From the IMG/VR virus record IMGVR_UViG_3300033747_000022, positions 1 to 64,000 of that record: 64,000 nt of DNA. One strand, 5' to 3'. Positions 16,965 through 27,314 of this stretch are shown piece after piece; position 1 is the stretch's first letter, and every line of letters begins with the position of its first letter. The notes beneath the pieces are model-generated. The model ran no database searches and had not been told where the DNA came from. It saw only the letters and a list, made by a program, of their open reading frames with translations. This DNA comes from a virus. A program made the translations under genes and the position numbers.

Positions 16965-19565
16965 CTATTTGAATGGTTTTACTTTGATTGCATAATTTTT
17001 TATAACAGGTGTTATACCGTTCTGATGCTTTACATTTCTGTACATTACAGCCTTTACTCTAAGACACTCTGTTAAGTATTTGTATTTTACTCTTATCTCT
17101 GATTTTTTATCTCCGTCTTCTAAGCTGTGGCTGAATATTATATTTTTTCCATCATGAAAGTAGTCTATGATTGGGTAGTCAGAGGCGGAATACTCTATTA
17201 AAGGTACCTGTATTCCCTGACTGAAAGGTAGTGCTTCTCTGCCTCTGTAATCAGTCTTATTAAAAAAGTATGGCTTGCTTTCTTTTTTGTACTCAAAAGA
17301 TTCAATAACACCGTCACCGTTAGTGTCTTTAAAATAAGGGAACCTGTATGGAATGCCTGAAAGGTCCTGCTCTACGTTAATCTCTTCTTCTTTTATTTCG
17401 CTTCCCTCTAGATACTCAAGCTTACCAAACCCACTTACCTCTATTGGCCTATAACACTTATGGTAGTTAGGATTATATGAGCCGTAAAATGGGTTTTTAT
17501 CTGTTGAGCTTTCCTTAACATCTACTTTAGGACTTGAATAGAGTTTTTCTTTGTCAGTGAAGGGATAATATTTTAACCTTATTCTATTGTCACTGTAGTC
17601 ACTGATATTAAAAAGTTCTCCCTCATTCCCGTCACTGTCTATAAAGTCAACAGGTGGTACCGACTCTTCAAGGTCTAGTATAGTGGGGTCGAAGCCATCT
17701 TTGACAGTGTAATTTACAGTATAGATACTGCTGTTGTAGATTGAGTTTATTTCATTTACAAGTGTGATTATATTGTCTGTTAATAGTGAGTTTGATGAAT
17801 CAGTTTCGCTATAGGTAATATAATCTGAGTCAATCTCTACACCATCTTTAAAAACCTCAATGGTATCAGGATTAGCTGGAAATCTTATTTTTGCCTTAAA
17901 ATCCTCTCCACCAAGAGCAAAAAGCCTTTCGCCTTTTATTTTGGGGTTACCGTTTATATCTCTATATTCATAGTTTGTTGGCAGAATAGGATACCAGGTA
18001 GCTTTTCTTGGAGACGGGTTCTTTAAATTTGTTATGTAATACTCTGTTGAGGTTGAAAACTCCTCACTATCCTCATGGTAGAGTTTTTGATTTGTTTCAT
18101 CAACTTCTATTGCAACCTCTTTTATATTGCTGATAAAATTATATGGTTTTGATACATATACAGCCCTATCTAAATATTCCTTGTATGATGGCTCTATATT
18201 TTTAAAGCCATACTGATATGAGTATTTGTTTAAGCTGACAATCTTTTCTGTTTCTTTTCCGGTGTTTTCTGATAGCGGATTGAATTTCTCAGAACTTAAT
18301 TCAGGTATAATTGAGTTGATTGAGTTTAAGATATTTCTTATTACCTTGTTTTTGTTGTTTACATCAAGCTCTTTAAAAAAGTTTCCAACCATATCCTTAA
18401 GGTAATCCCAGAGGATACTGTTATTTGAGTAGTCAAGCTCAAGCAGAGATTCATTGCTGCTTTCTTCAAGGTTTAAAACTGTGTGCCGGCTTGAATACAT
18501 TTTCTCTGCTATATTAATATCGTTTTTATCTGACTCTTTAATGCTGAATTGTTCGTATTCGTAGTGTTCTTGGTTAACAACAAACTCGACAATCTGGATG
18601 TTTCTGGTAGGAAACTCGAGTGTTTCAGCATCATCAATATACTTAGGGTCAAAAAAGGACTCGTAGATATCTGATAAAATAGGATTTGCAAAATCCTCCC
18701 CCTTCATATAATCTTCAGCATTTTCGTATGTGTTTATCTTTATAATCTTTAAAGGGTATTTGCTGAAAGGGTCTATTGAAATATTATTAATAGGCATCGG
18801 CTTTTCAAATATTATCCTAAATTTAAATACCGCCCCTTCTTTCTCTTCCTCCATTTCTACCTCAAATGGCCTATCTGTGAGTATGCTCTCACTCCATACA
18901 TCTTCAGGTTTATCATTTTTTATAATGTTTTCCAAAGGGTAAAGGTTGTTTTCTACTTTAAGATACTTCCCTACCTGACTGTCCATCTCAACAAGGGGAG
19001 CTTCAGGTCTGATAGTTCCTATAGGAGATAGGGTTAGGCTATCACTGTATTTATTTATATCTGCTATAAAATCAGAGCTATAGATTCTGTCATCCTTTGG
19101 GTTTGTAAAAAGCATCTTGGTCTCATCGTTCATTTCCTCAAAAGACTCTTTATCGTTAAAGTTTTCAAACTTTACTTCTGAAAACCCTTCATCATTATTT
19201 GCTATGTAACTGTAGGCCTCTATTTTGTTTTCTATTTTTTTAAGGTTATTCTTGAGGCTTGAAATAAAGGAATCATAAAGGTAATTATTTGTACTGATTG
19301 AAGCTGATGTTTTGTTTGCTAGTGTAAAAAGTTTAATCAGGTCAGTCAGTACATCCTCAAACTGTCTGTTAAAAAGCTCTGAACTTGTTTTTTCACCCTG
19401 ATAAAGCGGCTTAGATACCGCTCTCAGGGCATTGTTTTTAAAATCATCTATAATTTCTTCTTCGTTTTTTTCTGTAGTTGTTTTATTTTTTACAGTTTCT
19501 ACAAAAAGCTTTTTATCTTTGTAATCTAAATTAAGATTTAAGCTTTCTAAAGTCCTGGTTTCCAT
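16965..19565 (-). CDS. baseplate structural protein, long discoidin-like paralogue
   Basis: The product is 866 residues. The first 180 are helical and acidic. A beta domain follows with EDVWSESILTDRPFEVEM and INNISIDPFSKYPL, weakly matching the strand pattern of its neighbours, and the family motif is YGFKNIEPSYKEY (about 440). The C-terminal half is beta-rich, with a possible Ca-binding-type DTNGDGVIESFEYK (near residue 745) in an otherwise structural segment. The start has a modest GGTGGTGA ribosome binding site. It is grouped with the discoidin-like baseplate series on motif, size and position; the assignment is weaker than for the two shorter paralogues. Confidence 0.65.
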   Translation of the reverse strand: METRTLESLNLNLDYKDKKLFVETVKNKTTTEKNEEEIIDDFKNNALRAVSKPLYQGEKTSSELFNRQFEDVLTDLIKLFTLANKTSASISTNNYLYDSFISSLKNNLKKIENKIEAYSYIANNDEGFSEVKFENFNDKESFEEMNDETKMLFTNPKDDRIYSSDFIADINKYSDSLTLSPIGTIRPEAPLVEMDSQVGKYLKVENNLYPLENIIKNDKPEDVWSESILTDRPFEVEMEEEKEGAVFKFRIIFEKPMPINNISIDPFSKYPLKIIKINTYENAEDYMKGEDFANPILSDIYESFFDPKYIDDAETLEFPTRNIQIVEFVVNQEHYEYEQFSIKESDKNDINIAEKMYSSRHTVLNLEESSNESLLELDYSNNSILWDYLKDMVGNFFKELDVNNKNKVIRNILNSINSIIPELSSEKFNPLSENTGKETEKIVSLNKYSYQYGFKNIEPSYKEYLDRAVYVSKPYNFISNIKEVAIEVDETNQKLYHEDSEEFSTSTEYYITNLKNPSPRKATWYPILPTNYEYRDINGNPKIKGERLFALGGEDFKAKIRFPANPDTIEVFKDGVEIDSDYITYSETDSSNSLLTDNIITLVNEINSIYNSSIYTVNYTVKDGFDPTILDLEESVPPVDFIDSDGNEGELFNISDYSDNRIRLKYYPFTDKEKLYSSPKVDVKESSTDKNPFYGSYNPNYHKCYRPIEVSGFGKLEYLEGSEIKEEEINVEQDLSGIPYRFPYFKDTNGDGVIESFEYKKESKPYFFNKTDYRGREALPFSQGIQVPLIEYSASDYPIIDYFHDGKNIIFSHSLEDGDKKSEIRVKYKYLTECLRVKAVMYRNVKHQNGITPVIKNYAIKVKPFK

Positions 19566-19582
19566 TGCTTCACCACCATTCT

Positions 19583-21418
19583 TTAAACGTATTCTATTAC
19601 AGGAAGAACTCCTAGAGCTACCTGTTTTTCTACTCTTGCCACTATTTCATTGTGTGTAAACCTTTCAAGAACTTCTTCTGGAAGCTCTATAACAACAACC
19701 CCGTTTGAAGGGTATGACTTTCCGTTCCACTTTCCTATATCCCAGTAGAATTCTGCGTTTCTATCAATCTTTTTAACTTCTTTAATTAGCTTTTCTTTAA
19801 TCCCTCCACCACGAGTTCTGGTATCTGTTACTTCAAGCTTTTCTGGATTAGTTATCGGTACTATAAAAATCCTAGAAATTAGTTTTACATCTTCATAATT
19901 GTAGTAATTATTTTCTATATCAGAATTTATCATCGGATGGTTCTCGCTTACGTGAATATCGTTATTTATAGTGTGGAATAATGTTTCACCATTCCTTGTT
20001 ATTATCTCATTTCCGTCGATTACATACTCAGGTTTTAAATAAATGCTAATCATTTTGCTTGTAAGTTTATATGAGGGAATATTATGAGTTACAGCTCCGC
20101 CGTTTTTTATGTCCTTTGTGCTGTAAAAATGTCCTGACCGAGGGTTTATATCAAGTTGAATAAACTGCCCGTTTTCATCATAATATCCTCTATATTTAAA
20201 CTTATTCTGCCTTACTACATAGTCAGCAATTATTTTTTTGTAGATTATGTTTTCATCAACATAGAGCAGGCCGTTTTCTATATCCCAATTTTTTACTGTA
20301 TATTCATTACCTGCTGTATCTTTTAGGCTTATATTTGAAGGAACTTTAATGCCTTCCTCGTTAGTTTCTGTCTTTATAAATAAAGGTGCGTTTTTAAGCT
20401 CAACGGTATGTTCGTCTACTACGCTAACTTCTTCCTCGAAATATTTCATGCAGGGATAGCCGTCAATCCAATAAATATCTTGGTATAAAAACTCTGGAAT
20501 TTCATAGATATATAGCCTGTCAATTTTATTATCAACAAAAGAATCTCTGTTAATATCTATATGCCATGAGTCGTTTTTTCTTAGGTTTTTATTTACACTG
20601 GCATAAATCTTACTTGTAGAGTCATTGAAAGAAAGGAAGAATTTTTTGGTATCATAAATGAAGTTATTAGAAGATAGGTACTCTTCTGTCCTTACTGAAT
20701 CATCATCGTTTACTATCTGCATAATAGCCTTAATTGGAACCATGATTGCAAATCCATTTCTTCTGTTTTCTATAGCATAGACTTTATCATTGGTGTTTAA
20801 CCTATTTTCATAGAAGTCGTTTGCTGAAACTCGCTGGTATATTTCTACGGGATTAAGTATTTCTTCGTAGTTGTTTAACTTTTTATTTTCCGGATTATAT
20901 ATTATTTTAAACTGCTCATCCGGTTTAAAGTTTAAATAAATAGTAATTTCATATCTGTTTTTGTTGTTTGTCTGGCCCGGAAGCTCCTTGATGTCTAGCT
21001 TGTAAAAATACCTTTTATCTATTGAGTCTCTTCCTTCATCTATAATATCTATATTCTTTTCTACCTGTTCAAACTCTGTGTCAAGATGAATATATCTCAG
21101 CTTATGTCTAAAAAACACAGCCTCACCATCTATAGTTATATCTGTTAGAGAAAAGTCTTTTGAATAAAAAGTATCAACAAAATCATCACTATCTCCGTAT
21201 ATGTTGTAAAAGAGCTTATAACATTCATCAACATAGCATACCATGTCAGAATTATTGTTTATATTATCGTTCATGCTCACAGATTGATTGATTATTTCTA
21301 TATTATTTTCTACTGTAACTTCTGGTGTTTTGTAGAATGCAATATTTACATCCTGTTCTGGAACTTCCCTGCCAACTTTTAAAAATACTTCGCTGCTTCC
21401 GTTAAATTTATCTGGCAT
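19583..21418 (-). CDS. baseplate/tail structural protein of unknown fold
   Basis: The 611-residue product has no signal peptide, membrane segment or recognised enzyme motif. Sequence is strongly beta-type with many Asn and Tyr. A segment near residues 370-410 (KNWDIENGLLYVDENI ending IIADYVVRQ) matches the small beta-module that recurs in the sheath, decoration and hub proteins of this phage. The C-terminus is ALGVLPVIEY. GGAAGGAGGG precedes ATG. It lies 22 bases after the 1542-residue protein gene and 18 before the 866-residue one, so a peripheral baseplate role is the best guess. Confidence 0.6.
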   Translation of the reverse strand: MPDKFNGSSEVFLKVGREVPEQDVNIAFYKTPEVTVENNIEIINQSVSMNDNINNNSDMVCYVDECYKLFYNIYGDSDDFVDTFYSKDFSLTDITIDGEAVFFRHKLRYIHLDTEFEQVEKNIDIIDEGRDSIDKRYFYKLDIKELPGQTNNKNRYEITIYLNFKPDEQFKIIYNPENKKLNNYEEILNPVEIYQRVSANDFYENRLNTNDKVYAIENRRNGFAIMVPIKAIMQIVNDDDSVRTEEYLSSNNFIYDTKKFFLSFNDSTSKIYASVNKNLRKNDSWHIDINRDSFVDNKIDRLYIYEIPEFLYQDIYWIDGYPCMKYFEEEVSVVDEHTVELKNAPLFIKTETNEEGIKVPSNISLKDTAGNEYTVKNWDIENGLLYVDENIIYKKIIADYVVRQNKFKYRGYYDENGQFIQLDINPRSGHFYSTKDIKNGGAVTHNIPSYKLTSKMISIYLKPEYVIDGNEIITRNGETLFHTINNDIHVSENHPMINSDIENNYYNYEDVKLISRIFIVPITNPEKLEVTDTRTRGGGIKEKLIKEVKKIDRNAEFYWDIGKWNGKSYPSNGVVVIELPEEVLERFTHNEIVARVEKQVALGVLPVIEYV

Positions 21419-21439
21419 AGAACCCTCCTTCCTTTCTTT

Positions 21440-24400
21440 TTATGCTCTCATAACCGTAATATTTGTTGTATCCTCGATAACTGAACCCTCAACATCTGCA
21501 CTTGCTTTAATCATGTAAGTATCAAGCACTGTGTGGCTTAAGGTCTTAACGAACTCAAATGAACATAGTCCATCTTTATCAGTTGTTAAACTTTTAGATT
21601 CTGTGCCACCTGTATAAGTGTCTTTTATTTCTATATTTATCGCAGTATCAGTAATCGGATTTTCATTCTTGTCGTACATTTTTACATTTACTCTGATTTG
21701 TTCTCCCTTTAAAATAACGTACTTATCAGGAGTGATATTGATTCTGAATTCATCTTTTGTTTCGTTATTTGTGTAGGCACTATTATCAAGGTCATTTTTT
21801 ATTCTCTTGGGGTTTATTCTTACAGTATTTGACGCTGATAGGTCTCCGTAATTTCCATATATTAAATCCTCACTAAGACCTTCTCCACCAGCATAAGTAT
21901 ATACTGCATAAACGTTACCGAATTTATCCGGTATTGATAGGTCTTCTCCAGGAATTTCAGACTGTAAATTACCTTCATAATCTATAAACTCTATGGTTCC
22001 ACCATTACTTCCAAGGCTTACACCTTTTGTCATATCAGGGTTAAAGAACGGATTTCCGTAATTATCAAAAAGCGAAACCTTTAAGTATACTTTCTGCAGC
22101 CCATCTGAATAAATAGTCTCTGGAAAAACTGAGATTTCCATAGTTCCTATCTGAGGTTTTTTGTTTGAGATAAATAAAAAGCCTTCGTTATAATCATTAA
22201 TGTGTGGGTTTAAGTTTATCTCAACCTCTTCAAAGTATGAAGTAGAAATTGAACTCTCATAAGATATATCTACACCATCTAAATAGTTGTTACTGAATTT
22301 GATTGTGGGAACATCACCAAAGGTGTTTACTAAAAATGAATCGTTTATCATGTATTCTATATTTACTTTTTGGTCAGCATAATCAGCTGTAAGGTCTATT
22401 TCTATATAGTTTTTGTTAACATCTTTGACAGTGATAGGGTTTCCTTCATGGTCTGAGACCACAAGTGTGTCCTCTTTGATGTTTGTATAGTCTGTAAATA
22501 TACCTGCAACAAAAGCCTCACTGAGCTCTATTGTAAGCTCTGAAGAAACGGTTAGTGTATCAGTCTTTTTATTTGAACCTGAATAATAATATTCAACATT
22601 AACAACGTCTCCTGGACTCACCTTTGAACTGCTTAGGTAGATTATATTACCTTCTTTTTTAACAACATCTACTTTGATTTCTGATGTGTTTATCACACTT
22701 AACTTAACTGGAGTATGCTCAACTTTAACATCATGAGACTCTTTACTTGTCAGGCTAGGATTATAGTTTTCATCGAAAAACATAACACCTGTTAGCTCTT
22801 TTCCTTCTTTATCTTTTGCTATTACTGGTGATAGCTGTTTAGGGAAATCCTGAAGCTCGTACTCGTAGCCGTTTACCACCTCAATTATTTCTTCATCTTT
22901 AACCATAGAGTATAGATAGTATTCTTTCGGCATCAGGTCATTGTTAGCATCAGTTATGTAGAAATATCCGTTGTGAATATATGGCTTCCAACTCATAACA
23001 CTTGTCATCTTTACCATAGCTTTAAACTGTTCATTTTCCTTCAATATCACCACATCAGGGTTTAACATCTGTTCTCGACATTCAGCAAGCAGAGAGTAAC
23101 TTCCTATATCTCCTTCCGGAACTGAGAAAACAGAGGCTAGTGACATATCATCTTCTGGTATTTTCAAAGACCAGATAGGTTCTGAAAGGGAAACTGAACC
23201 GAGCTTTGTTATAGTATCACTCCACCCTTTTAAGTAATACCCATCTTCAAGGATATCCGAACTGATATTTATTGTATCTTCAGTAAATAAGTTGCTGGAG
23301 TTTGTCGAGCTGCTTGTAAAAGAACTTACTATATCATCAAGTTGAGCTTCGACAGTCTCTTTAACTATGTATCCATACTTATTTTCTCCAATAACAACTG
23401 TTGTGTCCTCAATGCTGTCTCCATTTGCAGTAACAGTAATAAAATCATAAACAGCTGATTTTAAGTCTATATTGTATTCTACTGTGCCAAAATCTATATC
23501 TCTTGGAAAAAGAATTTTAGCTGAAACATTATTACCTCTGTTTGAGTTAACTATTATCTGGCGTGAACTGCCTGTGCCTGTCTGGTTTATGGAAGCACTG
23601 TAGTCATATTTTCCTGTTTCATCCTGAACATAATAGCCGTTAACATATGCCTTTAAGTTAATTGTAGCATCTTCTATCTCGTCTTCTGTAGCAGGCCATG
23701 GTTCGTCAAAAATTGTAGTTGTAATAGCAGCTGCATTTGGGAAAATTAATATATTGTCATTGCTTAATGCTCCGTTTATTTCGTGATAATTTGTAGTGTC
23801 TGTTCTTGTTAGCTCAAACTCTATATTTGTATCTTTAGGGTCAGCTAATTTATTTATGAGCTTAATTTCTATCTTTGAATCACCAATAGTTGAAGTTATT
23901 CCATCATCATCTATTGTTACCTCTTCTATTCCAGACCATAAATCAGCACCAGGAAATCTTGGGTCTTCCTCTCTTATCTTGGGAATCTCAACTCTCTGGA
24001 TTTCATCAAGTGTCCCAGTAAGGTTTTTTACTATCTCAAAGTCTGTACTTAAAATTACGCTGTCGGTAATTGCTGTTGAACTTAAAGTTCCAGAACTCGA
24101 CCACGAGAAATTAAGTGGCTTTTCATAGTTTTCGTACTCTTCAAGTACACTAACTGGTGTTATGTCCTGTATCTCGACTCTGCATAATGTGTAATCCTCA
24201 AGTGTCGGATAACCAGACAAGCTTATTGTTGGCAACACGTTTGTGTAGTTTTTGCCAGAATAATTAAGTGAGTTGTTACCATCAATATAATTTGAGTTGC
24301 TAATTTCTGTAAAACCATAAATTCTTTTTTGGGTATAGCTTGGAGACTGCCAGAATCTATCCTGTCTATCAACCCATCTTCTTATCTTTAGATAACTGCC

Positions 24401-26068
24401 ATTGTTTCTGTTATAAGTTTTGCCCCAATAACTTACAGTAAAGTTATGGTAGACAACTCTTATTCGTCTTCTTTTTGTGCCGGATAAGTTGATAGTTATA
24501 TTTCTGTTTTTGCTAGAATAATTACTGGTATCTTCAGTGCTTTTTTTTCTGGTGTAGTAGTTCCAGGTTGACTCACCTTCGTTTTGATAGTAAATAGAGT
24601 AATCTACTTTAAATCTCCATCTGTCCTGGTCCGAATGGTATGTTCTGTCCTTTTCATAATGGTCACCATATTCAGTAAAAGAAATTTCAAGTCTATCAAC
24701 CTTATCCCTTGACCAGGCAGAAATCCACTCGTTGCCGGCACTGATATTATTGTTTATATAGTATCCTTTTCTGTGTTTATAACTTGAGTCTGGCTTAAAC
24801 CAATTATTAGAAAGATAAGAATCTTTTCGCTGTGGCTTAAGTATTTTATTTGCCTGATACCAGATATACCATGAATTATTAACATTAGAGATAGATAACC
24901 TGTTATCCATATCAGCCTTAAAGATTTCATTAAAAGTCTGTGTAGATAAAACTTTACTAGCCTCTCCATATTTTAAGAAGTCATCTTGGGCTGTATTCTC
25001 TAAAACTATATACCTATCAAAAGATATGTTTTCAAATCTTGCGTTTGTAACCCTGTATGTTGCCAGACCAAAACCATTAGCGGTGAGCGGGTTGGCATCA
25101 TTATATGAAATAACCTTTCTGCCGTTTGCAAAAACCTGTATTTGACCTTCTATTTTCCTTACTTCAAGGGTTAGGATATTAAAATCAGGACCAAACCGAC
25201 CAGCATCCTTAATTCGCCTAGCGTATGGTGATTTTGCTAATACCTCTTTTGCCCCTCCAGAGACTTTAAAAAGTGTAATTTTATTATCGACTCCATTATG
25301 TCCGGCAAAATAAAAGTTATTAGCATCCTGAACATTAAAAGCAAAACCAACAAGTCCATACCCTAATTCTTCAAAGGTTAACTCTGCTTTAATTCTAAAA
25401 TTACTGTAGTTAAATTCGCTGTGGTTGGCTTTTAAGATAGCAAACCTTGAATTCGCTCCGTTTACAGATGCTCTTCCTTCTCTCTGGTAATAGTTATATC
25501 TAGGATAACCAAGAGAAGGTATTGAGCTTTCTCCTGAATTAATAGAGCTGTTGTATAATTTCTGCCAGGTGCTAAAGCCTGTAAATCTGTGGACATAAAA
25601 GGCTGAAGTTTCTACAGTAACCATCTTCTCCTGATGAGAGAAGGTCATAGCCCTCCTGTTTAAGGTTGAGTTTGTGCCGTCGAGAGTTAACACGTTTTTG
25701 TTGCCTTCTGATTTTTTAATTGAAGTTCTTTTATCTACATTGTCAATTTCTGTATCAAAAATAGGGTCAAAAGATTTTAATCTATAATAAGCCTTAAAGT
25801 TGGGCTCGTATAAAACATCAAAATTGTAATCAGCTGGGTCTGTTGTTCTTTCAACTTTTCTTGTACCGGAAGCTTTTACCTCGTAGTCAACATCAAGCTT
25901 TGGGTAAAAGGTGTCATTTTCTAATGTTTTGCCTGATAAGGTTAAGTCTACCTCGAAGTCCTCTTCATGTTTTCTGCTGTAGTCATCTAAAACTTTTAGG
26001 TCTTCTAAATCCCCGATACCGGATTTGAAATATTTTTCGTTGTCTTCTATCTTAATTTCTCTGTCCAA
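21440..26068 (-). CDS. giant lectin-like and Ig-like baseplate/fibre protein
   Basis: The 1542-residue protein is read from TTG at 26068, eight bases after GGAGGG; no ATG nearby has a comparable site. At about 200-360 lies a concanavalin-like sandwich of the kind used for glycan binding (YGLVGFAFNVQDANNFYF, then VFANGRKVISYND). A second beta/WxxK-rich region follows at 370-600. Long Ig-like stretches fill the middle, including copies of the shared small beta-module near 1150-1260 (VNVEYYYSG; VNIEYMIND). The C-terminus (about 1440-1542) is an invasin-type Big_1 Ig domain (ILKGEQIRVNVKMYDKNENP, later LTTDKDGLCSFEF). It is a probable elongated host-binding appendage at the baseplate rim. Confidence 0.75.
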   Translation of the reverse strand: MDREIKIEDNEKYFKSGIGDLEDLKVLDDYSRKHEEDFEVDLTLSGKTLENDTFYPKLDVDYEVKASGTRKVERTTDPADYNFDVLYEPNFKAYYRLKSFDPIFDTEIDNVDKRTSIKKSEGNKNVLTLDGTNSTLNRRAMTFSHQEKMVTVETSAFYVHRFTGFSTWQKLYNSSINSGESSIPSLGYPRYNYYQREGRASVNGANSRFAILKANHSEFNYSNFRIKAELTFEELGYGLVGFAFNVQDANNFYFAGHNGVDNKITLFKVSGGAKEVLAKSPYARRIKDAGRFGPDFNILTLEVRKIEGQIQVFANGRKVISYNDANPLTANGFGLATYRVTNARFENISFDRYIVLENTAQDDFLKYGEASKVLSTQTFNEIFKADMDNRLSISNVNNSWYIWYQANKILKPQRKDSYLSNNWFKPDSSYKHRKGYYINNNISAGNEWISAWSRDKVDRLEISFTEYGDHYEKDRTYHSDQDRWRFKVDYSIYYQNEGESTWNYYTRKKSTEDTSNYSSKNRNITINLSGTKRRRIRVVYHNFTVSYWGKTYNRNNGSYLKIRRWVDRQDRFWQSPSYTQKRIYGFTEISNSNYIDGNNSLNYSGKNYTNVLPTISLSGYPTLEDYTLCRVEIQDITPVSVLEEYENYEKPLNFSWSSSGTLSSTAITDSVILSTDFEIVKNLTGTLDEIQRVEIPKIREEDPRFPGADLWSGIEEVTIDDDGITSTIGDSKIEIKLINKLADPKDTNIEFELTRTDTTNYHEINGALSNDNILIFPNAAAITTTIFDEPWPATEDEIEDATINLKAYVNGYYVQDETGKYDYSASINQTGTGSSRQIIVNSNRGNNVSAKILFPRDIDFGTVEYNIDLKSAVYDFITVTANGDSIEDTTVVIGENKYGYIVKETVEAQLDDIVSSFTSSSTNSSNLFTEDTINISSDILEDGYYLKGWSDTITKLGSVSLSEPIWSLKIPEDDMSLASVFSVPEGDIGSYSLLAECREQMLNPDVVILKENEQFKAMVKMTSVMSWKPYIHNGYFYITDANNDLMPKEYYLYSMVKDEEIIEVVNGYEYELQDFPKQLSPVIAKDKEGKELTGVMFFDENYNPSLTSKESHDVKVEHTPVKLSVINTSEIKVDVVKKEGNIIYLSSSKVSPGDVVNVEYYYSGSNKKTDTLTVSSELTIELSEAFVAGIFTDYTNIKEDTLVVSDHEGNPITVKDVNKNYIEIDLTADYADQKVNIEYMINDSFLVNTFGDVPTIKFSNNYLDGVDISYESSISTSYFEEVEINLNPHINDYNEGFLFISNKKPQIGTMEISVFPETIYSDGLQKVYLKVSLFDNYGNPFFNPDMTKGVSLGSNGGTIEFIDYEGNLQSEIPGEDLSIPDKFGNVYAVYTYAGGEGLSEDLIYGNYGDLSASNTVRINPKRIKNDLDNSAYTNNETKDEFRINITPDKYVILKGEQIRVNVKMYDKNENPITDTAINIEIKDTYTGGTESKSLTTDKDGLCSFEFVKTLSHTVLDTYMIKASADVEGSVIEDTTNITVMRA

Positions 26069-26099
26069 TTAGAACCCTCCTTTAGGTAATCAAGGGATT

Positions 26100-26921
26100 T
26101 TAGTTTATTTTTATATCTCCTGGAACTATTCTTTCGTCCCAATATGTATTTTTATTGCCTATTATTGTCTCTCTACCATCTACAAACATTTTTAATATTT
26201 CAACATTTTTAATTTTGTTACGGTCAACACTCATTAAAATATCTATAAGTCTATTCAGTACAAGCTCAGAACCAAGCTCTAAATTTGCTAGATATTCTCT
26301 TATCTCCTCTTCTGCACTGTAAACTATTCTTGTTTTATCCTCAGCGTTAACATTAGAAAAAAATGTATACTGAAGAGTGAAATCTATGTACTTAAGTTTT
26401 GGGCTAAGTGCAAGGCCTTTAACCCCTGCTGATTGAACGCTATCTATCTTTTCCTGAACCTCTGATATTACTTCGCTTGGTGTTTCAGGGTCTTCTGTAA
26501 TAACATAAGCATCGAAAGTTCCTGTGCCTCTTACATATTTTTTTATTTTAATATCTATCACGGAGTCTACTGATAGGCAGGCTAAACGTACTGCTATTTC
26601 ATTTGCTGCTGCTCTTGTTTCTGTCCAGCTTTTAATCCTGTATCTAAAATTCCCGTCATCTTCTCCCTGCTCTCTTTCAATACCAAAAAGTAATGCCAGC
26701 TCATCTAAATAAATTCCCTCAGTATCTGAGATGAAATACTTTTTAGCAACCTGAGACAAATCTCTGTACAGGTCATCTAAATCATCGTAAAAAACTTCTA
26801 TTAAAGACCGGGCCAGAGAACCTGCAGAAAAGTCAGTAAGCTCAGTTTTATCTTTAAGTCTATCTATGGCATCTTCCACCATCGTATTATAATCTTTTAA
26901 AATCGCCTCATCATAAAGCAT
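26100..26921 (-). CDS. baseplate J-like (gp47/gp6-type) wedge protein
   Basis: The 273-residue protein fits the baseplate-J family. The N-terminus has TDFSAGSLARSLIEVFYDDLDDLYRDL and EGIYLDELALLFGIERE, the usual dimerising helical part. The middle holds the beta core with GTGTFDAYVITEDPETPSEVISEVQEKI, followed by the AGVKGLAL turn and a C-terminal ELGSELVLNRLIDILMSVDRNKIKNVEIL. In contractile tails this protein forms the inner wedge ring with gp25. It is shorter than typical gp47 (about 350-400) but motif order is complete. Gene order with the gp25-like gene immediately upstream supports the call. Confidence 0.88.
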   Translation of the reverse strand: MLYDEAILKDYNTMVEDAIDRLKDKTELTDFSAGSLARSLIEVFYDDLDDLYRDLSQVAKKYFISDTEGIYLDELALLFGIEREQGEDDGNFRYRIKSWTETRAAANEIAVRLACLSVDSVIDIKIKKYVRGTGTFDAYVITEDPETPSEVISEVQEKIDSVQSAGVKGLALSPKLKYIDFTLQYTFFSNVNAEDKTRIVYSAEEEIREYLANLELGSELVLNRLIDILMSVDRNKIKNVEILKMFVDGRETIIGNKNTYWDERIVPGDIKIN

Positions 26922-26933
26922 TTTATCACCGCC

Positions 26934-27314
26934 TTAAGCTATATCTATTGGAAACTCCATTGTTATCTGTTCGTTGTAACCGAGTCTTACTGCAATATAA
27001 TATGTAATTTCGGTTCCTCCTGTAGGTACTGCCCTAACATTTAAGTCTTTTTCTTCAATAAAACCGTCATGTGTCAGCGCCCTTACTATATTGGCCCGAC
27101 CGGACTCTCCAGTTTGTCTAGTGTTATCCATACCCCTTAAGTCCTCAAGGTCACTTCCTATATTAAAATGCCTGTACCAGTCTGGATTATCTGTCTTGAG
27201 TCTTTTTTCTATGCCCTGCTTTACCGTTTGTTTAAAATCTGCTAAAAGCAGTTTACCTTCATCTATTATAATATCGCCAGAACTTGCCCCTTTGAAATCT
27301 CTGATAGAATCCAT
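26934..27314 (-). CDS. gp25-like baseplate wedge protein
   Basis: The 126-residue product matches the size and layout of gp25/GpW lysozyme-like-fold wedge subunits: an N-terminal FKGASSGDIII beta strand, a helix with ADFKQTVKQGIEKRLKT, and a C-terminal sheet ending in YYIAVRLGYNEQITMEFPI. These proteins nucleate sheath assembly and bind the baseplate-J protein, whose gene lies directly downstream. Its ATG follows immediately after the upstream TAG stop (TAGATG), so expression is probably coupled. No enzymatic activity is expected despite the historical lysozyme name. Confidence 0.82.
   Translation of the reverse strand: MDSIRDFKGASSGDIIIDEGKLLLADFKQTVKQGIEKRLKTDNPDWYRHFNIGSDLEDLRGMDNTRQTGESGRANIVRALTHDGFIEEKDLNVRAVPTGGTEITYYIAVRLGYNEQITMEFPIDIA

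Noticed and set aside
17270-17345. DTNGDGVIESFEY in the 866-residue baseplate protein as evidence of an EF-hand enzyme or regulator
   Set aside because: A single loop in a beta-rich structural protein without a paired EF-hand; at most a local calcium site.
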